Shown here: positions 28,822 through 40,557 of the stretch, in pieces
Position numbering within the stretch: the first letter of the stretch is position 1
How the letters are laid out: each line of letters starts with the position of its first letter
NCBI GenBank assembly: GCA_028287105.1
Contig: JAQBQH010000182.1
Coordinates: forward strand, 1-42,916
From: Myxococcales bacterium
GTDB taxonomy: Bacteria; Myxococcota_A; Polyangia; Palsa-1104
Length of the DNA: 42,916 bases
Direction of reading: 5' to 3'
Notes under the pieces: generated by a model
Told to the model about the DNA's origin: nothing
The model's database searches: none
The model's input: only the letters and a program-made list of their open reading frames with translations
Position numbers and translations under genes: made by a program

Positions 28822-30365
28822 CGCGCGGCTTCGACGAGCGCACGCGCGCGCGGTGACCGCGGGTCCTGCGCGAGGGCGAGCGCGGCATCGTGGCGCAGCG
28901 CCAGCTGCAGCTTGGGCGCGACCGGCCCGGCGGGGGGCGTCGTCAGGTGGCGCAGCAAGAGGTAGCCGCGCTCGGCGAGCGCGTGGTTGGGGCCGTCCTT
29001 GCGCACGTACACGGCGGCGCAGTCGTCGAGGTAGACCATGGTCCAGCGCGGGTCACGCGCGATGGGCTCGCTGAAGTGCTCGCCCGGCCGCGCGCGCACG
29101 ACCGCCCACTGGAAGTCATACTCGGTCGCCAGCGCCGCGAAGACGCCGGCGTCATGCTCGCTGCGCGCGTAACGCTCGATGAACGCCGGCGGAAAGACGC
29201 GGTTGGTGCGCCCGTCGATGAAGACGCGCACGTCGGGGTAGCGCTGCCAGACCAGCCAGCCGCCGAAGGGCAAAAAGTTCCACATCGCACCCGCCGGGCG
29301 CGACGCGGCCAAGAAGCGAGTGGCGCCATCCGGCAGGTTGCCGCGGTCGAAGCCGGCGCCGTATTGGAATCCGGTCGGCGCCAGCGCCGGCGCGGTCGCC
29401 AGGCCCAGCGCCGCCACCAGCAGCGGTGCGGCCCGCGCGCGCTCCAGGAGCGGCGCCAGCTGCCGGGCGGCGATGGGCGCCAGCACGATCGCCGTCAGCG
29501 GCAGGAGGCGTATCGCGAGCGCGCCGAAGACGAGGGCGCCGGCGACCAGGGCGACGTCGAAGAGCGTGGGCCGCCGCAACAGGAAGCCGGCCAAGGTCAA
29601 CAGGCCGAGCAGCACCAGCGGCAGGTCGTGGAGGAGCAGCGACGGAGTGGTCGGCGTCCACTCGGTGATGAAGCGGGCATACTCGTGCACCGCCAGCGCG
29701 TTGCGATAGAGGTCGAGGCCGAACGGGCTCGCCAGCGACGCCGGCAGCGTCGCCGCCGCGACCAGCGCGACGCGCGCGCGACCGGGAGCGCGCGTGACCA
29801 GGAGCGAGGCGGCATAGCCGATCGCCAGCGGCGGGCCGAGCGCGGCGAAGCCGTGCAGATTGGACCAGACGATTTGCAACGGAACGAGCCACCACAGGCC
29901 GCGCGCGAGCCGGCGATGGCGGTCGATGACGAAGAGGAACGCGGCCAGCGCGACGAACGAGAAGAGCGCCGGCCGCACGACGAACCAGGGGCCGGCGGCG
30001 GTGACGCCGAGCGCGGCGAAGCCGACCGCGATCGGCCACGGCGCCGGTCGCGCGCGCAGGACCAAGAGCGCCGCCAACGCCGCGACGACGACGCCGGCGA
30101 AGATCTGCAGCGCCATCGGACCGCCGACGCGCGTGAGGAGATAGAGGAACACGTCGGCCGCGACCTCGGAGCCGCTGCGGGCGCCACGGAACGTGTACGA
30201 GAAGTCGTCGGCGAAGGGGACGGCGTGCTCGACGATGGCGCGGCGACCGAGCGCGAGGTGCCAGGGCAGATCGAAGTCACCGAGCTGGCGCGCGGCCGCG
30301 ACGATGACGCCGGCGCCGAGCCCGAGCAGCGCGATGACCCCCGCCAGGCGCAGCGCGCGCGACAC
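28818..30365 (-). CDS. Multi-pass membrane protein, GT-C glycosyltransferase-like
   Basis: A 515-residue protein with about ten hydrophobic helices in the first 340 residues and a soluble C-terminal domain of about 170 residues. The first periplasmic loop carries [19 protein letters not shown] followed by FADDFSYTF, a D-x-D/P-W-H-L arrangement seen in polyprenyl-linked GT-C glycosyltransferases and related membrane proteins. The soluble part contains [25 protein letters not shown], a block found in similar uncharacterised proteins. Transfer of a lipid-linked sugar is possible but unproven. GTG start 5 bp after the pcnB stop, so it is probably in the pcnB transcript. Confidence 0.65.
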   Translation of the reverse strand: MSRALRLAGVIALLGLGAGVIVAAARQLGDFDLPWHLALGRRAIVEHAVPFADDFSYTFRGARSGSEVAADVFLYLLTRVGGPMALQIFAGVVVAALAALLVLRARPAPWPIAVGFAALGVTAAGPWFVVRPALFSFVALAAFLFVIDRHRRLARGLWWLVPLQIVWSNLHGFAALGPPLAIGYAASLLVTRAPGRARVALVAAATLPASLASPFGLDLYRNALAVHEYARFITEWTPTTPSLLLHDLPLVLLGLLTLAGFLLRRPTLFDVALVAGALVFGALAIRLLPLTAIVLAPIAARQLAPLLERARAAPLLVAALGLATAPALAPTGFQYGAGFDRGNLPDGATRFLAASRPAGAMWNFLPFGGWLVWQRYPDVRVFIDGRTNRVFPPAFIERYARSEHDAGVFAALATEYDFQWAVVRARPGEHFSEPIARDPRWTMVYLDDCAAVYVRKDGPNHALAERGYLLLRHLTTPPAGPVAPKLQLALRHDAALALAQDPRSPRARALVEAAR

Positions 30366-30369
30366 TCAG

Positions 30370-31791
<1,422 letters not shown>

Positions 31792-31837
31792 GAACGCTAA
31801 AGGGTTAACATATCGTCGAGATCGGGGCAAACCAAGG

Positions 31838-31843
31838 TATGAT
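31838..31843 (+). promoter_or_regulatory. Candidate -10 element TATGAT for a leaderless kinase mRNA
   Basis: TATGAT (5 of 6 matches to the consensus) ends 6 nt before GTG 31850. On the opposite strand TATGTT (31813-31808) could serve pcnB, 16 nt before its ATG. Confidence 0.5.
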
Positions 31844-31849
31844 GCGGCC

Positions 31850-33589
31850 GTGCCCGGTCCGACGCTCGGCCGCTATCGCTTAGCCGCGCGCGTGGCCCAG
31901 GGGGGCATGGGCGAGGTCTACCGCGGCGTCGACGTCGGCTTTGCCGGGATCGAGCGGCCGGTGGCGGTCAAGGTGATCGCGCCGGCGCTGGCGGTCGACC
32001 CCGGCGTCAAGCAGCAGTTCGTCGACGAGGCCAAGCTCTCGTACCTGCTGTGTCATCAGAATGTCGTTCAAGTGCGCGATGTTGGCGAGATCGATGGGCA
32101 GTTTTTCATCGCCATGGAGTGGGTCGACGGGGCCGACCTCGGCACCATCCTGGCGCGCTTGAAGTCGGCGGCCGGGCAGCCGCTGCCCTTGCGTTTTGCA
32201 TGTCTGGTCGCGGTGGAGGCGGCGCGCGGGCTCGACTATGCGCACCGCTTTGCGGACGCCAGCGGCCAGCCGCTGCATCTCGTGCATCGCGACGTATCGC
32301 CGTCGAACCTGCTGGTGTCGTTCGAGGGCGAGATCAAGGTCTCGGACTTCGGTATCGCGCGGTCGCGGCTGCGCGTGGTGACCTCGATGCCGGGGGGGCT
32401 CAAGGGCAAGATCGGCTACATGGCGCCGGAGCAGGCGCGCGCCGAGATGCTCGATGCGCGCGCCGACGTGTTCGCGCTCGGGGCGGTGCTGTTCGAGATG
32501 GTCACCGGGCAGAACGCGTTCACCTACAACGCCAAGGAGAACGAGGCGCTCGAGCGCGTGCGCAATGGGCGCGTGCCGGCGCTGCGAACGTTGGCGCCGA
32601 CGGTGCCGCAGGGGCTCGAGGCGATCGTGATGCGGGCGATGGCCCCCGCGCGCGAGGACCGCTATCAGTCGTGCGCGCAGATGCGCGAGGACCTCGAGTC
32701 GTTCGCGCGGCGCGAGTCGTATACGCTGTCGCCGTCGGACTTCGGGCAGTTCGTGCGCGACCTCATGGACGTGCCGGCGCCGGCGGCGGCGGAGAAGCAG
32801 AAGACGGCGACGCCGGTCAAGCGGCTGTCGGGGTCGCGCGCGGTGGCGACGCCCAGGGCGTTCAACGACGCGCTCGGCGGCGCGCTGGCGGCGCTCGGCG
32901 GCGACGGCGGCAGCGATGGCGATGGCGATGGCGATGGGGTCGGCCTCGCGCTGGCGGCCACGGAGGAAAACCGCGAAGTGGCGGCGGCGACGGCGCCGGG
33001 GAGGGTGCGGCCGCGGACGGTGGCGCTGCATCAGCCGGTGCAGGTGAACGCGGCCATCGAGCCGCCGCGCGTGCCGACCGACATGACCGATCTGATCCCA
33101 CGGAGCTCGTCGCGCGTGCCGCTCCTCGTCGCGGTGGCCGCCTTCGCGGTCGCGGGCGTCGCGGGGGGCGTCTGGTTCGCGTTGCGCAAGGAGGCGCCGC
33201 CGGCGGGCGAGAATTCAGTGGCCGCACCGGCGGCGATCGTGCCGGCGCCGCCGCCGTCGCTCGCGCGATCGGGCGCCGCCACCACGACGGCCGCGGCAGC
33301 GCCGGCGACCGTTCCGCCGCTCCTCGACCGGCGCCCCGACAAGCATCACGCCCGCACCGCGGCGGCGGCGCGACCCGCGCATCTGACCGTCACCTCCGAC
33401 GTCAAAGCCGACGTCTTCGTCGACGGCAGCTTCGTGCGCGCAACGCCCATCGTCGACCTCGAGATCGCTCCCGGACGTCACACCGTCCGCGTCGAATCGG
33501 CGGCGGCGGGCTTGCGGCTGATTCCGCGACAGCAGACAGTGGACGTCAAACCGGGCGAGCTGAGAGAGCTGCGCATGGATCTCAAGTGA
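31850..33589 (+). CDS. Transmembrane Ser/Thr protein kinase with PEGA-like domain
   Basis: A 579-residue kinase from GTG 31850 (an in-frame ATG at 31790 would reach over the promoter and into pcnB). Motifs: GGMGEVYRG loop (18-26), VAVKVI with K41, HRDVSPSN catalytic loop (146-153) where the usual LKP is VSP, DFG (166-168) and GKIGYMAPEQ. A linker with an Asp-Gly repeat encoded by a hexanucleotide microsatellite precedes a single membrane helix (about 423-445). A Pro/Ala/Thr stretch and a PEGA-like domain (about 510-579; VTSDVKADVFVDGSFVRATP) follow. Predicted topology is kinase inside, PEGA outside. An FHA sigma-54 activator starts 11 bp downstream and is a plausible partner or substrate. Confidence 0.9.
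   Translation: MPGPTLGRYRLAARVAQGGMGEVYRGVDVGFAGIERPVAVKVIAPALAVDPGVKQQFVDEAKLSYLLCHQNVVQVRDVGEIDGQFFIAMEWVDGADLGTILARLKSAAGQPLPLRFACLVAVEAARGLDYAHRFADASGQPLHLVHRDVSPSNLLVSFEGEIKVSDFGIARSRLRVVTSMPGGLKGKIGYMAPEQARAEMLDARADVFALGAVLFEMVTGQNAFTYNAKENEALERVRNGRVPALRTLAPTVPQGLEAIVMRAMAPAREDRYQSCAQMREDLESFARRESYTLSPSDFGQFVRDLMDVPAPAAAEKQKTATPVKRLSGSRAVATPRAFNDALGGALAALGGDGGSDGDGDGDGVGLALAATEENREVAAATAPGRVRPRTVALHQPVQVNAAIEPPRVPTDMTDLIPRSSSRVPLLVAVAAFAVAGVAGGVWFALRKEAPPAGENSVAAPAAIVPAPPPSLARSGAATTTAAAAPATVPPLLDRRPDKHHARTAAAARPAHLTVTSDVKADVFVDGSFVRATPIVDLEIAPGRHTVRVESAAAGLRLIPRQQTVDVKPGELRELRMDLK
32915..32937. repeat. Hexanucleotide microsatellite (GATGGC), about 3.8 copies
   Basis: Three GATGGC units (32915-32932) plus GATGG (32933-32937) encode an Asp-Gly run in the kinase linker before the membrane helix. 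The unit length preserves frame, so slippage would only change linker length. Confidence 0.8.
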
Positions 33590-33599
33590 GCGAGCGAGC

Positions 33600-34979
<1,380 letters not shown>

Positions 34980-35016
34980 CCGCGACGCCGGCACCCTAGC
35001 GTCCCTCCATTAATAT

Positions 35017-35047
35017 GTGAGTCGTCCGGACTCACCGCCGCCGAGTC
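35017..35047 (+). other. Three-arm inverted-repeat cluster in the gap before the copper monooxygenase gene
   Basis: GTGAGTC (35017-35023) pairs perfectly with GACTCAC (35029-35035) over a 5-nt loop, and the second arm can instead pair with GAGTC (35043-35047). The inner GTCCGGAC is itself palindromic. It could be the end of the sigma-54 activator transcript, an operator, or an attenuator; no T-run follows. Apart from this, the 147-bp gap (34980-35126) contains only short AT-rich spots such as TTAATAT at 35010-35016. Confidence 0.4.
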
Positions 35048-35126
35048 GGCTGGTCTCATTCTGCCGGCCGAACGGCGGTGTTCCCGCTACTTAGAGGCGG
35101 CACCGCGGCTGCAATAGCGCCCCGGC

Positions 35127-36419
35127 ATGAAGCGTCTCGCCGCCACGTTCATCCTCCTCGCCGGTTGTACGTCGCAGAGCACGGCCACCACCGATCCGTC
35201 GGTCGTGCCGGGCGAGGCGCTGACCTACTACCAGGACACGGCGCCCATCTTCGCCGCGCGCTGCGTCGCCTGCCACTCGCCGGGCAACATCGCGCCGTTC
35301 TCGCTCGAGACCTACGGCGACGCGATGAAGTACGCGTCGCTCATCAAGCCCGCCATCGCCAACAAGCTCATGCCGCCGATGCCGCCCGACACCTCGAACG
35401 GCTGCCCGCAAATCGACGACGAGCGCGTCATGCCCGATGCCGAACGCGATCAGCTCATCAAGTGGGTCGACGGCGGCTCGCAGGCGGGCGACGCCGCGCA
35501 TCCCGCGCCCATGCCCAACGTCGTCAACGCGCTCGGCGCCCCCGCCGCGGTGTACGACAGCGGCCTCGACTACGCGTCGAGCTTCGCGGGCCGCGACGAA
35601 TACCGCTGCTTCGTGATCGATCCCGCGCTGACCTCGACGTTCAACCTCGTCGCCGTCGGTGTGAAGTCGACCAACCCGGCCATCGTCCACCACACCATCG
35701 TCTACGCGCAGCTCCCGGCGCAGAAGGCCGCCGTCGATCAGCTCGACGCCGCCGATCCGCTCCCCGGCTACGAGTGCTTCGGCGGCCCCAACTTCGCCAA
35801 CGCCATCACCCTCGGCGCCTCGGCGGTCGGCTCCGAGCCCAAGCCGTTCCCCAATGGCTCGGGCGCGCCGGTCCCCGCCGGCACGCGCTACGTGGTCCAG
35901 GTCCACTACAACTTCGACAACGCCCGCGGCTCCAACCGCATCACCGTCGAAGCCTGGTCGGCCGCCACGCTGACGCAGATCCCGCACGGCATCGGCACCA
36001 GCAACTACACGTTCAAGATCCCCGCCGGCGCCGTCGGTGTGCAGGCGACCGCGATGGCGCAGTTCACGACGACCCCGCTCGCCGGCAACCAGGGCAAGCC
36101 GGGCCTCTTGTGGTCGGCGTTCCCGCACATGCATCAGATCGGCAGCGCCATCCGCGTCGATCTCGTCCGCGCCAACGGTCAGAGGTCCTGCGTCATCGAC
36201 ATCCCGAAGTGGGACTTCCACTGGCAGGGCAGCTACCAGTTCAAGCAGCCGATCCAGGTCGCCGCCGGCGACCAGCTCCTGACCACCTGCACCTGGGACA
36301 ACTCCGCCGCGCATCAGCCGCTCATCGACGGCGTCCCGCAAACGCCGAAGGACATCACCTTCGGCGAAGGCTCCACCGACGAGATGTGCCTCGCCGGCTT
36401 CACCCTCACCGACTTCTAA
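35127..36419 (+). CDS. Lipoprotein: cytochrome c fused to PHM-like copper monooxygenase
   Basis: A 430-residue lipoprotein (lipobox LLAGC, Cys14). The N-terminal domain has one heme c site C46-V-A-C49-H50 in AARCVACHSPGNIAPF and candidate axial methionines in LMPPMPPD (82-88). The remainder matches the two-domain fold of copper type II ascorbate-dependent monooxygenases (PHM/DBM). The CuH-type ligands are H188, H189 (IVHHTIVY) and H260 (VVQVHYNF); the CuM-type ligands are H334, H336 (PHMHQIG) and M420 (STDEMC). All six copper ligands are thus present. The family hydroxylates C-H bonds using O2 and two electrons. Here the heme may supply electrons in place of ascorbate (inference). The next gene starts 19 bp later and is also a lipoprotein. 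Confidence 0.82.
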   Translation: MKRLAATFILLAGCTSQSTATTDPSVVPGEALTYYQDTAPIFAARCVACHSPGNIAPFSLETYGDAMKYASLIKPAIANKLMPPMPPDTSNGCPQIDDERVMPDAERDQLIKWVDGGSQAGDAAHPAPMPNVVNALGAPAAVYDSGLDYASSFAGRDEYRCFVIDPALTSTFNLVAVGVKSTNPAIVHHTIVYAQLPAQKAAVDQLDAADPLPGYECFGGPNFANAITLGASAVGSEPKPFPNGSGAPVPAGTRYVVQVHYNFDNARGSNRITVEAWSAATLTQIPHGIGTSNYTFKIPAGAVGVQATAMAQFTTTPLAGNQGKPGLLWSAFPHMHQIGSAIRVDLVRANGQRSCVIDIPKWDFHWQGSYQFKQPIQVAAGDQLLTTCTWDNSAAHQPLIDGVPQTPKDITFGEGSTDEMCLAGFTLTDF

Positions 36420-36438
36420 GACAACAAAGGAGATACGA

Positions 36439-37356
36439 ATGAAACGCTACGTCGTCATTGCCATGTTCATGATCGGATGCGCCAACCCGGCCGATCAGTT
36501 CCGCTCGGCCGCTCCCTCGCAGCAGGCGGTCAACATCAACGTCCCCGGCGCCGGCGGCTCGTCCGCTTCGTCGGTGAGCGAGTCGGAGCAGGCGCTCGTC
36601 GGACAGCGCGCCACGTTCTACGAGATCACGCGCGGCGTCACCACCGTCGTCAACGGCGGCGTCGGGCTGACGCTGCTCGTTCTCGAGCACATCACCGACA
36701 CGACGCCGTCGTCGCTGACGGCGACGCACGCGACCTGGGGCCCGCACACCGAGGCGCTCTCGCCGACGACGTGGAAGTTCGACGTCGAGAAGACGGGCGC
36801 CATCGAGTACACCTACGTGCTGTCGGCCAAGCCGCGCTTCGCGCAGGACTCCGCCTATCAAGGCATCATCGTCGGCAAGGCGCACGTCGTCTCGCACCTC
36901 GTCGGCGCCGGTGAGTTCCTGTTCGACTTCACGGCCATGCGCGCGGTCGACCCGGGCGTGCGCGCCCAGGGCGGCATCGCCGTCAAGTACGACAACACGT
37001 CGAGCCCGCGCGTGGTCGAGGTCGCGTTCAAGAACTTCGACGACGGCATCGGCTCGTACACGCCGAACGACGCGCTCTATCGCTACGCCGAGAACGCCGA
37101 CACCTCGGGCAATTTCGAGTTCGTCACCAAGGCCGACGTCGACCACGACCCCTTGCGCGCGACCGAAGTGGTCGGCATCAAGTCGCAGTGGCTGGCGAGC
37201 GGTCAGGGTCGCAGCGACGTCAAGGCCACCGGCGGCAGCCTGGCGAGCGACCAGACGCTGACCGAGTGCTGGAGCAATTCGTTCGCGCGCACCTATTTCA
37301 CGGACACCTGGAATCCCTCGGACACCGAGGGCGACGTCGCCTCTTGCAAGCCCTAG
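36439..37356 (+). CDS. Lipoprotein of unknown function, paired with the copper monooxygenase
   Basis: A 305-residue lipoprotein (MKRYVVIAMFMIGC, Cys14). A Ser/Ala/Gly-rich spacer (about 25-55) precedes a domain rich in beta strands (TTVVNGGVGLTLLVLEHI, WKFDVEKTGAIEYTYVLSAK, GEFLFDFTAMRAVDP). The end reads LTECWSNSFARTYF...EGDVASC; the two Cys there may be disulfide-bonded. I do not recognise a family. A strong ribosome site (AAAGGAG, 36426-36432) and the 19-bp gap after the copper-monooxygenase gene suggest one transcript and perhaps joint action at the membrane. Confidence 0.7.
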   Translation: MKRYVVIAMFMIGCANPADQFRSAAPSQQAVNINVPGAGGSSASSVSESEQALVGQRATFYEITRGVTTVVNGGVGLTLLVLEHITDTTPSSLTATHATWGPHTEALSPTTWKFDVEKTGAIEYTYVLSAKPRFAQDSAYQGIIVGKAHVVSHLVGAGEFLFDFTAMRAVDPGVRAQGGIAVKYDNTSSPRVVEVAFKNFDDGIGSYTPNDALYRYAENADTSGNFEFVTKADVDHDPLRATEVVGIKSQWLASGQGRSDVKATGGSLASDQTLTECWSNSFARTYFTDTWNPSDTEGDVASCKP

Positions 37357-37380
37357 CTTAGCCTTCGCCTCTCGCTGCAT

Positions 37381-37416
37381 CGCGGCACGACGGTGCTACT
37401 ATGCCGTCGTGCCGCG
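37381..37416 (+). promoter_or_regulatory. Perfect 13-bp inverted repeat enclosing the -10 and start codon of the SulP gene
   Basis: CGCGGCACGACGG (37381-37393) and CCGTCGTGCCGCG (37404-37416) are exact reverse complements, separated by 10 nt that contain the -10-like TACTAT (37397-37402). The GTG start (37409-37411) lies within the right arm. Such a dyad fits a repressor operator, or in a read-through transcript a hairpin that hides the start codon. Confidence 0.75.
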
Positions 37417-39184
37417 CTATCTCGACGTCCTCACGGGCGTCCCCTCCACGTTGGCCTACGGCCTGCGCGAAAAGCTCAAGGAAGGGTACGGCGGCGGCGA
37501 TTTTCGCGCCGACCTCATGGCCGGCCTCGTGGTCGGCGTCGTGGCACTGCCGCTCTCGATGGCGCTCGCCATCGCCTCGGGCGTGGCGCCGCAGCACGGC
37601 CTCTACACCGCCATCATCGCCGGCGTCGTCTGCGCGCTCCTCGGCGGCACGCGCTGCCAGGTCACCGGCCCGACGGCGGCGTTCGTCGTCATCCTGGTCC
37701 CCATCGTCGTCAAGTTCGGCCTCGGCGGGCTGCTGGTCGCGGGGCTCATGGCGGGCGTCATCCTCATCGCCATGGGCGCGCTCAAGCTGGGCAACCTCAT
37801 TCAGTACATCCCGCATCCGGTGACGACCGGCTTCACCGCCGGCATCGCCGTGGTCATCGGGACCATTCAGCTCAAGGACTTCTTCGGGCTGTCGTTCAGC
37901 GCGCCCGAGAGCTACGTGGAACGTTGGCGTCTGATGTTCCACGCGCGCGGCACCGTGTCGGGCTGGGAGCTCGGCGTCGGCGTCGTGACGCTGGCGATGC
38001 TGCTCGTCATTCCTCGGCTGCAGAAGCGGGTGCCGGCGCCGCTCATCGCGCTGGTGCTGGCGTCGGTGGGCGCGGCGGCGGCGGCGCACTTCATCCCGGG
38101 ATTTCACGTCGCGACGATCGGCTCGCGCTTCTCGTCGCTGGTCAGCGGTCACGTGGTGCCGGGTATCCCGCCGCTGCCGCCCTTGCCGCTCAATCCGTTC
38201 GCCATGCCGGGCGCCGGCGGCGCGCCGATGCATTTTTCGTTCACGCTGGTGCAGGCGCTCCTCGGGCCGGCCTTTGTCATCGCCATGCTGGGCGCCATCG
38301 AGTCGCTGCTCGCTGCCGTCGTCTCCGACGGCATGAGCGGCACGCGCCACGATCCGAACGCGGAGCTCATGGCGCTCGGCATCGCCAACGTCGTCTGCCC
38401 GCTCTTCGGCGGCATCGCCGCCACGGGCGCGCTGGCGCGCACCGCGACCAACATTCGCGCCGGCGCGCGCTCGCCGTTCGCCGCCGTCATCCACTCCGTG
38501 TTCGTGCTCCTGTGCACGGTGGCGCTGGCCCCGCTGGTCGCCTATCTGCCGATGGCCGCGCTGGCGGCGCTCCTCCTCACCGTCGCCAGGAACATGGCCG
38601 AGGCGCGCCACTTCATCCACATCCTGCGCGTCGCCCCGCGCTCGGACGCGCTGGTGCTCTTGACCTGCTTCTCGTTGACGGTGGTGTTCGACATGGTGAT
38701 CGCGGTGTCGGTCGGCGTGGTGCTGGCGGCGCTCTTGTTCATGCGCCGCATGGCGGAGCTGTCGGAGACCAAGCTCGACGTCGGCACGATGCAGAGGCTC
38801 GACCTGCCGCCCGGGGTCAAGCTCTACGAGATCGCCGGCCCGCTCTTCTTCGGCGCGGCGCAGCGGGCGATGAGCGCGTTCGACAACATCTCCGGCACCA
38901 AGGACGCGGGGCAGCCGCAGGCGGTCATCTTGTTCCTCGGTCAGGTGCCCGCCATCGACGCGACGGGTCTGGTGGCGCTCGAGACCTCGATCGACAAGCT
39001 CAAGCGCTCGGGCAACAAAGTGATCCTGGCGGGCATGCGCCCGCAGGTGGCCGAGGTGGTGGCGCGCGCCGGCATCGCGCCCGAGCGCGGCCATCTGGCG
39101 ATCGCGCCCGACCTCGACGCTGCGCTCAGCCTGGCGATGATCCACAGCCTGCGCGTCGTGCCGAGCGCCAACGTGCCCGCGTGA
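37409..39184 (+). CDS. SulP-family anion transporter with STAS domain
   Basis: A 591-residue permease. The membrane part (about 30-440) starts DLMAGLVVGVVALPLSMALAIASG and HGLYTAIIAGVVCALLGGTRCQVTGPTAAFVV, the two SulP signature blocks, and has about twelve helices. A cytoplasmic STAS domain (about 455-575) includes GVKLYEIAGPLFFGAA and GQVPAIDATGLVAL. It imports or exchanges anions such as sulfate, bicarbonate or C4-dicarboxylates; substrate cannot be told from sequence. GTG 37409 gives the standard N-terminus. No ribosome site; TACTAT lies 6 nt upstream inside a 13-bp inverted repeat. Its stop overlaps the start of the beta-propeller lipoprotein (GTGA). Confidence 0.93.
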   Translation: MPRYLDVLTGVPSTLAYGLREKLKEGYGGGDFRADLMAGLVVGVVALPLSMALAIASGVAPQHGLYTAIIAGVVCALLGGTRCQVTGPTAAFVVILVPIVVKFGLGGLLVAGLMAGVILIAMGALKLGNLIQYIPHPVTTGFTAGIAVVIGTIQLKDFFGLSFSAPESYVERWRLMFHARGTVSGWELGVGVVTLAMLLVIPRLQKRVPAPLIALVLASVGAAAAAHFIPGFHVATIGSRFSSLVSGHVVPGIPPLPPLPLNPFAMPGAGGAPMHFSFTLVQALLGPAFVIAMLGAIESLLAAVVSDGMSGTRHDPNAELMALGIANVVCPLFGGIAATGALARTATNIRAGARSPFAAVIHSVFVLLCTVALAPLVAYLPMAALAALLLTVARNMAEARHFIHILRVAPRSDALVLLTCFSLTVVFDMVIAVSVGVVLAALLFMRRMAELSETKLDVGTMQRLDLPPGVKLYEIAGPLFFGAAQRAMSAFDNISGTKDAGQPQAVILFLGQVPAIDATGLVALETSIDKLKRSGNKVILAGMRPQVAEVVARAGIAPERGHLAIAPDLDAALSLAMIHSLRVVPSANVPA

Positions 39185-40533
39185 AGCGCGCCCGCGTCGC
39201 CGCGTTCGCTCGGGTCGCGCTCGTCTTGCTCGCGGCCGGCTGCCCCCCGGCCTCGACGCTGCCGTCGGGCTGCGGCAAGGACGTCGATTGCAAAGGCACG
39301 CGCATCTGCGTCGCGCACGCCTGCATCGATCCGGCACCGCGCCCGCCGAGGTCGCCCGCCGACGGCGGCACCAGCGACGGCAATCCCGACGGTGGTGTCC
39401 TCCTCGACGGCGGCCTCGCGGCGGCACCGGCCGATCTGGCGCTGCCGCAGGCCCCCGCGCCCATCGGCGCCTCGGCCATGTTCCACGTCGACGCCACGCA
39501 CTCGGGTCGCAGCCGCTTCCGCGCGCCGACGACCCAGCCCAAAGAGGTCATGCACGTCGCCACCGGCGGCGTGGTCATCTCGTCGCCCGCCATCGCCGAC
39601 GACGGCACGCTCGTCTTCGGCTCGCACGACAAGTCGATCTACGCCGTCGATCCCGCCGGTAAGATCTTGTGGCGCCACCCGACCGGCGACCTGGTGTGGA
39701 GCTCGCCCGCGCTCGGCCCCGGCGGCGTGGTCTACGCCGGCGGCGACGACGACAAGGTCTACGCCTTCGACTTGAAGGACGGCGCGCTGCGCTGGTCGTT
39801 CACCACCGGCCCCTGCCGCGTCGCCACCGGCGTCGGCCCCGAGGGCGCGCGCTGCGACGTCGACGGCCTCACCGTCGCCCCCGACGGCACCATCTACGTC
39901 AGCGCCGACGGCCTCTACGCCCTCGCTCCCGACGGCAAGCTCAAGTGGAAGTTCTCGCCCGGCACCACCCACTGCGCCGCCCAGCCCGCCGTCGGCTACG
40001 ACGGTACGGTCTACGTCGGCTGCCACGACGACGCGCTCTACGCCGTCGGCCCCGACGGGCTCAAGCGCTGGGACTTCCGCGCCGGCGACGACATCGACAG
40101 CTCGCCCGCCGTCAGCGCCGACGGCATGGTCTACGTCGGCAGCGACGACCACAAGCTCTACGCGCTCGGCCCCGGCGGCGGCGTGCGCTGGGCCGTCACC
40201 ACCGGCGGCCCCATCCGCAGCTCGCCCGCCATCGGCGCCGACGGCACCGTCTACGTCGGCAGCTTCGACGGCGCGGTCTACGCCGTGCGCCCGGGCGGCG
40301 TGGTCGCCTGGAGCTTTCGCACCGCCGATCGCATCATGTCGTCGCCGCTCGTCGACGCTGCCGGCACCGTCCTCATCGGCAGCGAGGACGATCGCTTGTA
40401 CGCGATTGCGGCCGACGGCAAGCTCGCCTGGAGCCTGCTCCTCGACGGTGACGTCGACGCGACGCCCGCCCTCGGCGCCGATGGTACCGTCTATATCGGA
40501 AACGACGACCGAGCGCTCCACGCTTTGCGCTGA
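39181..40533 (+). CDS. PQQ-like beta-propeller lipoprotein
   Basis: A 450-residue lipoprotein: lipobox LAAGC (Cys21 in VLLAAGC), a short Cys-rich segment (CGKDVDCKGTRICVAHAC), an Asp/Gly/Pro spacer (about 55-95), then about seven repeats of a PQQ-type blade from about residue 100 to the end. Each repeat follows the plan SSPA(I/L)..DGT(V/L)Y(V/I)GS.D..(L/V)YA(L/V)...G.(L/V)(K/R)W.F. No dehydrogenase motif is present, so it is more likely a structural or assembly scaffold, like BamB-type propellers, than a quinoprotein enzyme. GTG 39181 overlaps the SulP stop by 4 bp, so the two are translationally coupled. Confidence 0.85.
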   Translation: MKRARVAAFARVALVLLAAGCPPASTLPSGCGKDVDCKGTRICVAHACIDPAPRPPRSPADGGTSDGNPDGGVLLDGGLAAAPADLALPQAPAPIGASAMFHVDATHSGRSRFRAPTTQPKEVMHVATGGVVISSPAIADDGTLVFGSHDKSIYAVDPAGKILWRHPTGDLVWSSPALGPGGVVYAGGDDDKVYAFDLKDGALRWSFTTGPCRVATGVGPEGARCDVDGLTVAPDGTIYVSADGLYALAPDGKLKWKFSPGTTHCAAQPAVGYDGTVYVGCHDDALYAVGPDGLKRWDFRAGDDIDSSPAVSADGMVYVGSDDHKLYALGPGGGVRWAVTTGGPIRSSPAIGADGTVYVGSFDGAVYAVRPGGVVAWSFRTADRIMSSPLVDAAGTVLIGSEDDRLYAIAADGKLAWSLLLDGDVDATPALGADGTVYIGNDDRALHALR

Positions 40534-40557
40534 TTGCGCTATCCTGCCCGCCTTCGA

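Noticed and set aside
32881-32940. Possible CRISPR-like or VNTR array in the kinase gene
   Set aside because: Spacing is a simple hexanucleotide repeat inside a coding linker; no repeat-spacer structure.
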